DNA of 40,865 bases from a virus. The stretch spans positions 1 to 40,865 of the IMG/VR virus record IMGVR_UViG_3300042876_000193, one strand, 5' to 3'. The translations under genes and the position numbers were made by a program. Below are positions 21,203 through 27,813 of this stretch, in pieces. Below the pieces are notes generated by a model. The model was not told where the DNA came from and ran no database searches. It saw only the letters and a list, made by a program, of their open reading frames with translations. The number at the start of each line of letters is the position of its first letter. Position 1 is the stretch's first letter.

Positions 21203-21698
21203 TTTTAATACTAACACTAAAAATAACGATGAGTGGCTAACGCCACCGAGTATAGTTAAGTCTTTGGGTGATTTTGATTTAGACCCCTGCTCTCCAGTTA
21301 ATCCGCCGTGGTTACTTACGCCTAACCAATATACAGTCTATGATAACGGGCTATTGCAGAAATGGGATGGTAGGGTGTGGTTAAATCCCCCTTATGGTCG
21401 GGAAACATTTAAGTGGTTATTTAAACTTGCCTTACATAGATGGGGTGTAGCGTTAATATTCGCAAGAACAGAAACAAAGGGATTTCACGCAACGGTATGG
21501 AATATGGCTCACTCCGTGTTTTTCTTTGAAGGTAGATTGTCGTTCTATTACGTGGATGGGACGCAAGGTAACGCCGCCAACGCTCCGAGTTGCCTGGTAT
21601 CGTATAGTCAAACAGACACACACTCTATCGAAAAAAGTGGGTTAAAAGGAAAATTAGTTTATTTGAAAAACTACCCCTTGACAGTTTCCGAAAAGTAG
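21192..21698 (+). CDS. phage N6-adenine methyltransferase (Dam family)
   Basis: This 168-residue protein has the phage Dam-family pattern: NDEWLTPPSIVKSLGDFDLD, DPCSPVNPPWLLTPNQ, then DNGLLQKWDGRVWLNPPYGR with catalytic NPPY. These are followed by VALIFARTETKGFHATVW and VFFFEGRLSFYYVDGTQGNA. The length is near the family's usual 150-190. It probably methylates adenine in a short site to block host restriction. A strong promoter begins inside its last codons. Confidence 0.88.
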   Translation: MANNFNTNTKNNDEWLTPPSIVKSLGDFDLDPCSPVNPPWLLTPNQYTVYDNGLLQKWDGRVWLNPPYGRETFKWLFKLALHRWGVALIFARTETKGFHATVWNMAHSVFFFEGRLSFYYVDGTQGNAANAPSCLVSYSQTDTHSIEKSGLKGKLVYLKNYPLTVSEK

Positions 21699-21706
21699 TG
21701 TATACT
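21678..21706 (+). promoter_or_regulatory. strong promoter before the 21793 gene
   Basis: TTGACA and TATACT are separated by exactly 17 bases. It starts at the very end of the Dam-type gene. The transcript would begin near 21713 and has an about 80-base leader. Confidence 0.75.
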
Positions 21707-21722
21707 CCCTTATCACTAATTC

Positions 21723-21763
21723 GGTCTTTTATGGGCGAGTTTTCCCGACCAAAGAAAACGCCC
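21723..21763 (+). promoter_or_regulatory. structured leader with possible pseudoknot
   Basis: GGGC-(GA)-GTTTT (21733-21743) pairs with AAAAC-GCCC (21755-21763). The 11-base loop holds GACC (21747-21750), which can pair with GGTC (21723-21726) upstream; TCGG/CCGA is an alternative. It lies between the promoter and the AAAGGAGG site of the next gene, so it could control that gene. Confidence 0.45.
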
Positions 21764-21792
21764 CCGGCACTTATAGAAACAAAGGAGGAATA

Positions 21793-22122
21793 ATGAAAAC
21801 GGCAATTGACAAGATAACGGTGGAAGGAAAGGACTATGTACCAGCGGACACGTTGCAGGAGTTTGACGGAGAGATAAAGATAGTTATTCTCCAGCGTGGG
21901 TGGGTAATGATAGGTCGGTTCGAGAGAGATGGCAACGACTGCAAACTGCATAACGCTTCAGTCATACGCAAATGGGGAACGACAAAGGGACTTCCTGAAC
22001 TTTGCCTGGGGAAAACCAACGATACTATTCTTGATAAGTGTTTCGGAGTTGTTGAGTTTGATTACTTAACCGTAATTGCTACTCTCTCGGTTAAGGAGGA
22101 AGTATGGAAAAATCTGCTGTAA
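21793..22122 (+). CDS. small phage protein of unknown function (DUF6948-like pattern)
   Basis: This 109-residue protein follows AAAGGAGG. It contains EIKIVILQRGWVMIGRFERD, NDCKLHNASVIRKWGTTKGL, and [20 protein letters not shown]. The strand-W-x-x-G, N-A-x-x-I-R-x-W, then E-x-x-x-I/V-T layout recurs in a family of phage proteins with no known role, which I recall as DUF6948. It is driven by its own strong promoter and structured leader and overlaps the next gene by 19 bases. Confidence 0.55.
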   Translation: MKTAIDKITVEGKDYVPADTLQEFDGEIKIVILQRGWVMIGRFERDGNDCKLHNASVIRKWGTTKGLPELCLGKTNDTILDKCFGVVEFDYLTVIATLSVKEEVWKNLL

Positions 22123-22376
22123 GAACAATAAACTTTGACGAAGGACAAAGCTCAATAGGTTTTGGGAACTGGAACGGGTACGGGTACGGGAGCGGGTACG
22201 GGAACGGGGACGGGTACGGGGACGGGAACGGGGACGGGAACGGGGACGGGAACGGGTACGGGTACGGGTACGGGGACGGGAACGGGTACGGGTACGGGGA
22301 CGGGAACGGGTACGGGAACGGGGACGGGTACGGGGACGGGTACGGGAGCGGGTACGAGGACGGGTACGGGTATTAA
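22104..22376 (+). CDS. Gly-Tyr/Asp/Asn dipeptide-repeat protein
   Basis: This is a 90-residue protein with AAGGAGGAAG before its ATG. After a normal N terminus ([20 protein letters not shown]) it is almost purely G-x repeats ([17 protein letters not shown]...), where x is Tyr, Asp, Asn or Ser. The DNA is a hexamer array (GGGTAC/GGGGAC/GGGAAC) in which chiefly the first base of alternate codons varies. Such proteins are low-complexity and probably sticky or phase-separating. Copy number can change by slippage. The antisense open frames are only the mirror of the repeat. Confidence 0.7.
   Translation: MEKSAVRTINFDEGQSSIGFGNWNGYGYGSGYGNGDGYGDGNGDGNGDGNGYGYGYGDGNGYGYGDGNGYGNGDGYGDGYGSGYEDGYGY
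22173..22372 (+). repeat. hexanucleotide tandem array
   Basis: About 33 units of the form NACGGG (N mainly T, G or A) make up 200 bases with no interruption of frame. A few units vary (AGCGGG, GAGGAC). Confidence 0.9.
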
Positions 22377-22387
22377 AGGAGAATAAA

Positions 22388-23116
22388 ATGGCTGTAACAA
22401 AAACTGATTTAAAAGAGAAAAGAAAGAACGGGTACTACTACATTGACGGCAAGGCTTTCCCGTCCATCACCACTATCCTGAAGGTGATAGATAAGTCAAA
22501 TGCTCTTGTTCCATGGGCCAGTAAGATCGTGGCTACGGCTTCCAAAGAACATCCAGAGTGGTCTATCGAGAAGTTATGTGCCGAACCCGCCGAGCAGAGA
22601 GATAACGCAGGTTCACGTGGTACGACTGTTCATGACATTATGGAGGCGTTAGGACGGGGGAATATGCCGAACGTAGACGCTATTGCTCCAGCGTTTCAAG
22701 GTTACGCAAAAGCCGGAATACTCTTTTTCAAGAACAACATCAAGAAAGTAATTAACCTGGAATACTCCGTTATCAACGAAGCGGTGGGGTATATGGGAAC
22801 GGGAGATATAATCTACGAGGGACACGATGGACGTATATACGCAGGAGATTTTAAGACAGGGAAGTATCTGTACAACACTACGGGATTACAGCTGTCGGCG
22901 GCGAAACACGCAGAGTATATGTTGACCGAGAAAAACGAGAAACTTCCTATCCCGAAAATAACGGGGCTTATTGGAATACTTCTGAAACCAGACGGGGGCT
23001 TGGCTACGGAAATGTACAATGACGGGTTCGATCACTTCTGTGCCGCCAAGAAACTCTACGACTGGATGTACGCCGAAGATGTGGCGAGGGTTAAAAAGAA
23101 CGTGGAGGGGAAATGA
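22388..23116 (+). CDS. PD-(D/E)XK nuclease (Cas4/RecB-like exonuclease)
   Basis: This 242-residue protein starts behind AAAGGAG. It begins with a beta strand, GYYYIDGKAFPSITTILKVI, typical of phage RecB-like nucleases. GSRGTTVHDIMEALGRG is the first conserved His-containing helix. INLEYSVINEAVGYMGTGDI followed by IYAGDFKTGK gives the catalytic E...D...D-x-K, and TTGLQLSAAKHAEYML supplies the Q-x(3)-Y-like helix. It probably resects DNA ends in phage recombination. The ATGA overlap ties it to the next gene. Confidence 0.82.
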   Translation: MAVTKTDLKEKRKNGYYYIDGKAFPSITTILKVIDKSNALVPWASKIVATASKEHPEWSIEKLCAEPAEQRDNAGSRGTTVHDIMEALGRGNMPNVDAIAPAFQGYAKAGILFFKNNIKKVINLEYSVINEAVGYMGTGDIIYEGHDGRIYAGDFKTGKYLYNTTGLQLSAAKHAEYMLTEKNEKLPIPKITGLIGILLKPDGGLATEMYNDGFDHFCAAKKLYDWMYAEDVARVKKNVEGK

Positions 23117-23463
23117 AAAAAGTCTATATCGCTGGCCCATATCGCTCCGACACTGTATCCGGTATCTGGCAGAACATAAACAAAGCGTGGGGAGTGGCAC
23201 GGAAGTACAACACAGAAGGCTACGCTGTATTCTGCCCCCACCTTAACACTATGCTTATGGACGGTATAAACACGGACGAACACTTTTTAGAGAGTGGGTT
23301 AATCTGGCTCGAAGTCTGCGATATAGTTGTGATGATACCTGGCTGGAGTATGTCGAAGGGAGCGGTGGCGGAAGAAGTGTTGGCTAAAAAACTGGGGAAA
23401 CAGATTATATACGAGGAGGACGAAAATGGATATGACGGACGTTCCCTTTCTAAAAAAGGTTAG
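23113..23463 (+). CDS. nucleoside 2-deoxyribosyltransferase-like protein (DUF4406)
   Basis: This 116-residue protein starts KKVYIAGPYRSDTVSGIWQN, the Rossmann-type AGPYR motif. IWLEVCDIVVMIPGWSMSKG follows, then AVAEEVLAKKLGKQIIYEED. These are the three blocks of the DUF4406/nucleoside deoxyribosyltransferase superfamily. The G-W-S-x-S-K-G-A-x-x-E block contains the Glu that acts as nucleophile in the family. It may exchange or clear nucleobases in the host pool. Confidence 0.75.
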   Translation: MKKVYIAGPYRSDTVSGIWQNINKAWGVARKYNTEGYAVFCPHLNTMLMDGINTDEHFLESGLIWLEVCDIVVMIPGWSMSKGAVAEEVLAKKLGKQIIYEEDENGYDGRSLSKKG

Positions 23464-23575
23464 GGAAGCACTCTTTCATCACGATATGGATTTGGCAGAC
23501 TGGCTGTGCGAGAATAAGATAGAAAAGATCGAGAAGGCGGCAGAAGCATACGCTAAAACCCAGGAGGGGAAATGA
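23426..23575 (+). CDS. 49-residue helical protein
   Basis: The ATG at 23426 follows AGGAGGACG and overlaps the 3' end of the preceding gene. The product (MDMTDVPFLKKVREALFHHD, DLADWLCENKIEKIEKAAEA) is two short amphipathic helices. The stop is in an ATGA overlap with the next gene. The family is not recognised. Confidence 0.5.
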   Translation: MDMTDVPFLKKVREALFHHDMDLADWLCENKIEKIEKAAEAYAKTQEGK

Positions 23576-23718
23576 CAATAGATTTCACGAAAGAGGAAGT
23601 AATGGCTATGGCGACCATCATCAATAAGACACCCGTTCTACCGCAGGACTTTGCGTTGGTGTCGGGGATACTCAAGAAGCTGGTGACGGTAACAGAATAT
23701 CCCGTGAAGGGGGAATAG
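23572..23718 (+). CDS. 48-residue protein
   Basis: It starts at 23572 in an ATGA overlap, behind AGGAGGGG. The sequence (MTIDFTKEEVMAMATIINKT, PVLPQDFALVSGILKKLVTV) is a helix-turn-helix-like pair with no recognised family. Its TAG overlaps the GTG start of the acetyltransferase (TAGTG). Confidence 0.5.
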   Translation: MTIDFTKEEVMAMATIINKTPVLPQDFALVSGILKKLVTVTEYPVKGE

Positions 23719-24281
23719 TGAATATAATTGCCGGAGATAATCTCATTAAAGAAGAAGGCGTAGTCCTCAAGGGCAGTGGCACGTTCAAGTTCGGCGATAA
23801 CGTCAGACTTTGTGCTAACGCCGTTATTCATAGTGGGGTTATCATCGGTAACAATGTGTTGATAGGCGACTTGGCTTGTATCCGAGAGGGGGTTATAATA
23901 GGCGACAATTCCGTTATCGGAGCACACAGCATTGTGGAGAACAATACTAAAATTGGGAAAAACGTACGGGTACAAGCCAATGCCTATATCACCGCTTACG
24001 TGACGATAGAGGACGAAGTATTTATCGCTCCTTGTTTCGTTTCCACTAACGACAATTTTATGGGTCGGACACCCAAGCAATTCACTACCCAGAATGGCTG
24101 TTACATCCGCCGAGGTGCTAGGGTGGGGGCGGGCTCGTGTGTCCTGCCAAACATAGAGATCGGCGAGAACGCTATGGTGGCTATGGGTAGCGTAGTGACA
24201 AGGAACGTACCCGCTCGAAAACTTGTTATGGGAACACCTGCACGTATTGTCAAGGACGTACCGGAGGAAGAGTGGAAATAA
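23718..24281 (+). CDS. hexapeptide-repeat (left-handed beta-helix) sugar acetyltransferase
   Basis: This 187-residue protein starts at GTG. It shows repeated I-G-x-x-V turns: VIIGNNVLIGDLACIREGVI, IGDNSVIGAHSIVENNTKIG and KNVRVQANAYITAYVTIED. FIAPCFVSTNDNFMGRTPKQ follows, then IRRGARVGAGSCVLPNIEIG and ENAMVAMGSVVTRNVPARKL, ending VMGTPARIVKDVP. The TND-x-F-x-GR loop is that of the WbpD/WlbB/FdtC group, which acetylate an amino group on a nucleotide sugar. The aminotransferase that would make that amine is the next gene, overlapping by 10 bases. Confidence 0.85.
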   Translation: MNIIAGDNLIKEEGVVLKGSGTFKFGDNVRLCANAVIHSGVIIGNNVLIGDLACIREGVIIGDNSVIGAHSIVENNTKIGKNVRVQANAYITAYVTIEDEVFIAPCFVSTNDNFMGRTPKQFTTQNGCYIRRGARVGAGSCVLPNIEIGENAMVAMGSVVTRNVPARKLVMGTPARIVKDVPEEEWK

Positions 24282-25396
24282 GTTTCTTTAAACCAAGTAT
24301 CACCCAAGCAGATAAGGACGCTGTCTGTCAGGCACTTGATAGTGGGTGGCTAACCTACGGCCAAGTAAACCTAGACTTCGAGAAAGACCTTTGTGAATAT
24401 ACGGGAGCTTCATTTGCTCTCACAGTTAATTCTTGTACGGCGGCACTCCACCTTGCGTTAATAGCGGTGGGTGTCAAGGAAGGCGACTATGTCATTACTA
24501 CCCCCTATACCTTTGTTGCAACGGCTAATGCAATACGTTATGTTGGTGCTATCCCTCTGTTTGTTGATGTGGATTATAATTACAACATTGACCCAGAGAA
24601 AGTAAGCGAAGCACTCTACGCCGACAATATGTTTCAGAGGGTTAAGGCGGTGATAGCGGTAGATTTCGCAGGTGTTCCCTGTGACTATGATAGACTGCGG
24701 ACTGTACTGAAGGGAACGGACATACCCATTATCGGGGATGCCGCTCACTCTCTTGGGGCTACCTACAAGGGAAAGAAAATCGGGAGCGTGGCGGATATAA
24801 CGTGCTTCTCGTTCTATGCTACAAAGACAATGACTACTGGTGATGGTGGAGCGATACTTACCGACAATAAGAAATGGGCGGAGAAGATACGTCTTTACGG
24901 ACTAAACGGGCTGGACAAGGGAGCGTGGAAGAGATACGCAGATAAGAATATGTGGCGGTATGACGCAGAGGTGGTGGGATACAAGTTCAATATGCCAGGT
25001 ATCAACGCCGCATTAGGACGCTCACAGTTGAAACGCTTGGACGAAATGCGACTGAAGCGATGGGAGATAATGTCCTACTACAACGACACGCTAGACGGGC
25101 ACGTAGCCCTTCCGCCGTATGACCCAGGTATGTCGGCTCACCTTTACGTTATAGGCGTGAACCATCGTGATATGTTCGTGCAGAAGATGGCGGAGCGTGG
25201 AGTACACTGTTCCGTGCATTGTATTCCTGTTCCTTCTTTCACAGCCTACGGAAAACAGGACTTGACAAAATGGCCGACTTGTGTTAAACTGTTTCAGTCA
25301 GCAGTTAGCCTTCCGATCTACCCAGATATGGATGGCAGAGAAGTGGGATATGTTTCAAGTTGCGTAAGAGAACTCACGGAGGATGACCCCTTATGA
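24272..25396 (+). CDS. DegT/DnrJ/EryC1 nucleotide-sugar aminotransferase
   Basis: This 374-residue PLP enzyme starts at GTG behind GGAGG. Conserved blocks are WLTYGQVNLDFEKDLCEYTG, FALTVNSCTAALHLALIAVG, GDYVITTPYTFVATANAI, VDVDYNYNIDPE and IPIIGDAAHSLGATYKGKKI. TCFSFYATKTMTTGDGGAIL follows, with the Schiff-base Lys in ATK. Later come YKFNMPGINAALGRSQLKRL and VHCSVHCIPVPSF. The length is normal. It aminates a keto-sugar nucleotide, probably the product of the CapD-like enzyme at 25653 or of an oxidised sugar, before acetylation by the gene upstream. Confidence 0.92.
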   Translation: MEISFFKPSITQADKDAVCQALDSGWLTYGQVNLDFEKDLCEYTGASFALTVNSCTAALHLALIAVGVKEGDYVITTPYTFVATANAIRYVGAIPLFVDVDYNYNIDPEKVSEALYADNMFQRVKAVIAVDFAGVPCDYDRLRTVLKGTDIPIIGDAAHSLGATYKGKKIGSVADITCFSFYATKTMTTGDGGAILTDNKKWAEKIRLYGLNGLDKGAWKRYADKNMWRYDAEVVGYKFNMPGINAALGRSQLKRLDEMRLKRWEIMSYYNDTLDGHVALPPYDPGMSAHLYVIGVNHRDMFVQKMAERGVHCSVHCIPVPSFTAYGKQDLTKWPTCVKLFQSAVSLPIYPDMDGREVGYVSSCVRELTEDDPL

Positions 25397-25656
25397 AAGC
25401 AAAATACTTCTATAAAAAAATAATTGTTCCTTCGGGAAAAACGTGCCAATGGCCAAGACCAACATATTCCCTGTCGTGTTCTGGCAATATAACGGACTGT
25501 AAATTTTATTCAAGATATGGTGGTGATAAACCCTTTTGTGAAATGTTTAGGGAAGATTTAGCATACAATGATGACAACGGGGAAATAACCGCATATAAAT
25601 GTAATTCCTGTTCTTGTGCTAAAAATGGCAAAGTTGCGAAAGAGAGGTACTCATGA
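25393..25656 (+). CDS. Cys-rich protein within the sugar cassette
   Basis: This 87-residue protein overlaps both neighbours (ATGA on each side). It has Cys residues at about eight positions, including YSLSCSGNITDCKFYSRYGG, DKPFCEMFR and KCNSCSCAKNGK. This may be a zinc-binding module. The gene is more AT-rich than the flanking sugar genes, which suggests insertion. Function unknown. Confidence 0.5.
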   Translation: MKAKYFYKKIIVPSGKTCQWPRPTYSLSCSGNITDCKFYSRYGGDKPFCEMFREDLAYNDDNGEITAYKCNSCSCAKNGKVAKERYS

Positions 25657-26375
25657 TATTAGTCACTGGAGCGGCGGGAACTTTGGGTAGGGCTTGGCGG
25701 AACTATCTTAACACGGAGAGCGTAGGAATAGATAATTCGGAGTGGGCTGTCGCCGCTGACGAGTTCTGTACGTTGGGAGATTTTGCGGAGGCGAGTTTGT
25801 TTGGGATAGAGACGGTTATTCACTGTGCCGCCTACAAACATATAAATCTCGCACAGGACAACCCTATACCTTTTATCGAGAACAATGTTATTAAAACTCT
25901 CACACTATTCAAGAGGTGTTATGAAAAAGAAATTCCGGTACTCTTCATTAGCACGGACAAAGCGGTCGAGCCGATTTCCACTTACGGATTTACTAAAGCC
26001 ATCGGGGAAGAAATGGCAAAGCACTATGGTTTTTGCGTGGCCCGTCTCCCAAACATTATGGGTTCCAGTGGTTCCGTTATCCCCGTCTGGGAAAAACAAC
26101 TCGAAGAAGGTAAGCCAGTCACGATAACCGACCCGTCAATGATACGCCACTTCTGCGACGTGGACGAAGCGGTGAGAGAAATCTGGGAGAGATACCTTAC
26201 TGGGGAGAAACTCATTATCCCGAAAAGCACAAAGATTAGCGTGAATACCCTGTTTGAGAAAACCCTTGAAAAGAAAGGAATTAAGCAAAGACCGTTAGTA
26301 AAGATTATAGGTTTACGTTGTCGAGAGAAGATGGTGGAAAAATTGAACTGGGACTATGAGGTGAATAATGGCTAA
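25653..26375 (+). CDS. CapD/FlaA1-like nucleotide-sugar epimerase/4,6-dehydratase (SDR)
   Basis: The 240-residue protein has the SDR NAD motif ILVTGAAGTLGRAW. TVIHCAAYKHINLAQDNPIP follows, then FIENNVIKT, VLFISTDKAVEPISTYGFTK, ARLPNIMGSSGSVIPVWEKQ and KPVTITDPSMIRHFCDVDEA. It ends with KIIGLRCREKMVE. These are the CapD/FlaA1/PglF blocks, including STDKAV and the YGFTK pair (Y-x3-K). It is shorter than the usual 320-345 residues, with a compact substrate domain. It would dehydrate UDP-GlcNAc-type sugars to a 4-keto-6-deoxy form. Confidence 0.82.
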   Translation: MILVTGAAGTLGRAWRNYLNTESVGIDNSEWAVAADEFCTLGDFAEASLFGIETVIHCAAYKHINLAQDNPIPFIENNVIKTLTLFKRCYEKEIPVLFISTDKAVEPISTYGFTKAIGEEMAKHYGFCVARLPNIMGSSGSVIPVWEKQLEEGKPVTITDPSMIRHFCDVDEAVREIWERYLTGEKLIIPKSTKISVNTLFEKTLEKKGIKQRPLVKIIGLRCREKMVEKLNWDYEVNNG

Positions 26376-27168
26376 CGTTGGAATTATTGGTTACGGAGTA
26401 GTAGGCTCGGCACTTGGGGAAACTCTTAAGAGAAAGCACAAAGTTTTCGCCTTTGACGTGAACAAGAGCGTGGGCAACAGGGAAGATGTCTACTCAAACT
26501 GCAAGTATATATTTTTCTGCGTGCCGACACCCGAAGCAAATCTCGGCGGACTGGATATGTCCATTATGAACCAAGCGTTAGACCACGCCCTGAAACTCAA
26601 GGATAAGGTGTTTGTCATTAGATCAACAGTAACTCCAGGCTACACCGCCGAACGTCAGAAAGCTGACAAGAACAACCGCTATATCTTCTGTCCGGAGTTT
26701 CTTGTGGAAAGGAACGCCAAAGCCTGTACCGCTAATCCCGAAGTATTGGTATGCGGAGCGGACAACATGGAACTATGCCGAACTTTCGGAAAGGACATAT
26801 TTGTCCCACTTCGTCAACGGCTTTCTATATTCCCCACGGCAAAGGACGCAGAGTTTTGTAAGATAGCAAGTAACGCTCTGTTGGCAACACAGGTTACGGC
26901 GGCGAACGAACTATTCAAGGTATCGTTACTGACGGGAGTGAATTGGCAGTTAGTCGCACAGATGTTAAAGAAGATAGACGTTATCGGAAAGAACATAGAC
27001 GTTCCCGGTCCAGACGGGCAGTGTGGCTATGGTGGGAAATGCCTACCCAAGGATATATCCGAAGCGTGCGAAATGTATCGTAGGGTGGGGGCAACATCGT
27101 ATCTGTTCGAGGAAGTTGTGCGTACGAATAGGACTAATCGTGCTATTCCGATAAGGAGGGCAGAGTGA
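26368..27168 (+). CDS. UDP-sugar 6-dehydrogenase (UGD/WecC family), lacking the C-terminal domain
   Basis: The 266-residue protein carries the N-terminal Rossmann motif GIIGYGVVGSALGETL and then FFCVPTPEA, FVIRSTVTPGYTAER and YIFCPEFLVERNA. The central domain reads FCKIASNALLATQVTAANEL. The catalytic Cys block is GYGGKCLPKDISEACEM. Family members have 390-440 residues; the UDP-binding C-terminal domain is missing, although all catalytic elements (Glu in CPEF, Lys, Asn, Cys) are present. The next genes do not supply the missing part. It may oxidise UDP-ManNAc or UDP-GlcNAc to the uronate. Confidence 0.85.
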   Translation: MANVGIIGYGVVGSALGETLKRKHKVFAFDVNKSVGNREDVYSNCKYIFFCVPTPEANLGGLDMSIMNQALDHALKLKDKVFVIRSTVTPGYTAERQKADKNNRYIFCPEFLVERNAKACTANPEVLVCGADNMELCRTFGKDIFVPLRQRLSIFPTAKDAEFCKIASNALLATQVTAANELFKVSLLTGVNWQLVAQMLKKIDVIGKNIDVPGPDGQCGYGGKCLPKDISEACEMYRRVGATSYLFEEVVRTNRTNRAIPIRRAE

Positions 27169-27335
27169 GCGACAAACTTGCCATACACGCTATCGAGAAA
27201 GAAATGAAGCACCTTCGTCAGGAGAACGATTAACTAAAGAAGAGATTAAAGATAGCACAGGAGTTTCTGGACGACCTAATCAATGACGACCTAAAGAAGT
27301 TACAGGAAACCATCGAAGGACTGCGGAGGAAATAA
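27165..27335 (+). pseudogene. coiled-coil mini-gene broken by an in-frame TAA
   Basis: A GTG at 27165 overlapping the previous stop opens 22 codons (MSDKLAIHAIEKEMKHLRQE ND) ending in TAA at 27231-27233. The same frame then continues for 33 codons (LKKRLKIAQEFLDDLINDDL, KKLQETIEGLRRK) to a TAA overlapping the next start. The two halves form one continuous amphipathic coiled coil of about 56 residues. A nonsense mutation or stop readthrough is the likely cause; the second half has no good start. Confidence 0.6.
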
Positions 27336-27595
27336 TGGAGAGCGAAACTCACTCATACGTAGCGGGGTGCGGACTAAAGCTACATATAACCAAGTGTGAT
27401 GACGGAACGATACTTATTAAAGCGGAGAAGAGCGGTACTTGCAAGTCGGCGTTGTGGCAGGCGATCGGTATGCTAGTCAGTAAGATACCCGTAAAGGACG
27501 CTATCAAGATACTGCACGGGTTCGAGTGTGATAAAGGAATAGCTGGAAACAAATCCTGCATGGATAAGATAGCACGGATGATGGGAGGGAAATAA
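27335..27595 (+). CDS. TSCPD-domain-like protein
   Basis: This 86-residue protein starts at TAATG behind CGGAGG. It has the strand-GC-x-x-strand layout of TSCPD domains. ILIKAEKSGTCKSALWQAIG matches the Cys-containing turn, and MLVSKIPVKDAIKILHGFEC matches the pair of helices ending in a Cys. AGNKSCMDKIARMM matches the T-S-C-P-D-Q-L block with K-S-C-M-D. TSCPD domains occur at the C terminus of class II ribonucleotide reductase or as small stand-alone proteins. No reductase gene is present here. Confidence 0.65.
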   Translation: MESETHSYVAGCGLKLHITKCDDGTILIKAEKSGTCKSALWQAIGMLVSKIPVKDAIKILHGFECDKGIAGNKSCMDKIARMMGGK

Positions 27596-27813
27596 TGCCG
27601 TTCTTCATAACAGCCGAGAAAGACAAATACGATGAGGATAGTTTCTCTCTACCTAACGGACAATGGTATACGGGGAGTAGGTTTCCCCCGAACAAGCGAT
27701 ATTACGTTACGTTACGTGTGAACGGTGGTACGAAGGATATGGCAGAGTTTCCTGGATTAAGTGAATATCTCGCCAAGAAAATATGCAAGTGGATTAACGG
27801 GAGGAATAAATGA
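27595..27813 (+). CDS. 72-residue protein of unknown function
   Basis: It begins at ATG in a TAATG overlap behind GGGAGG. Strands (MPFFITAEKD, QWYTGSRF, RYYVTLRVNGG) and a C-terminal helix (GLSEYLAKKICKWINGRNK) suggest a small alpha/beta fold. The family is not recognised. It lies between the TSCPD-like and coiled-coil genes in a tightly packed run. Confidence 0.5.
   Translation: MPFFITAEKDKYDEDSFSLPNGQWYTGSRFPPNKRYYVTLRVNGGTKDMAEFPGLSEYLAKKICKWINGRNK

Noticed and set aside
22152-22400. Pro-Val repeat protein on the minus strand
   Set aside because: It is the mirror image of the GGGNAC hexamer array. It has no ribosome site and opposes the transcription of the arm.
12462-27335. Genome-wide recoding of TAA
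   Set aside because: Two genes have open frame after TAA, but many others end at TAA in tight TAATG or TAA-to-start junctions (for example 20907-20909, 27333-27335, 36862-36864). TAA is therefore a normal stop.
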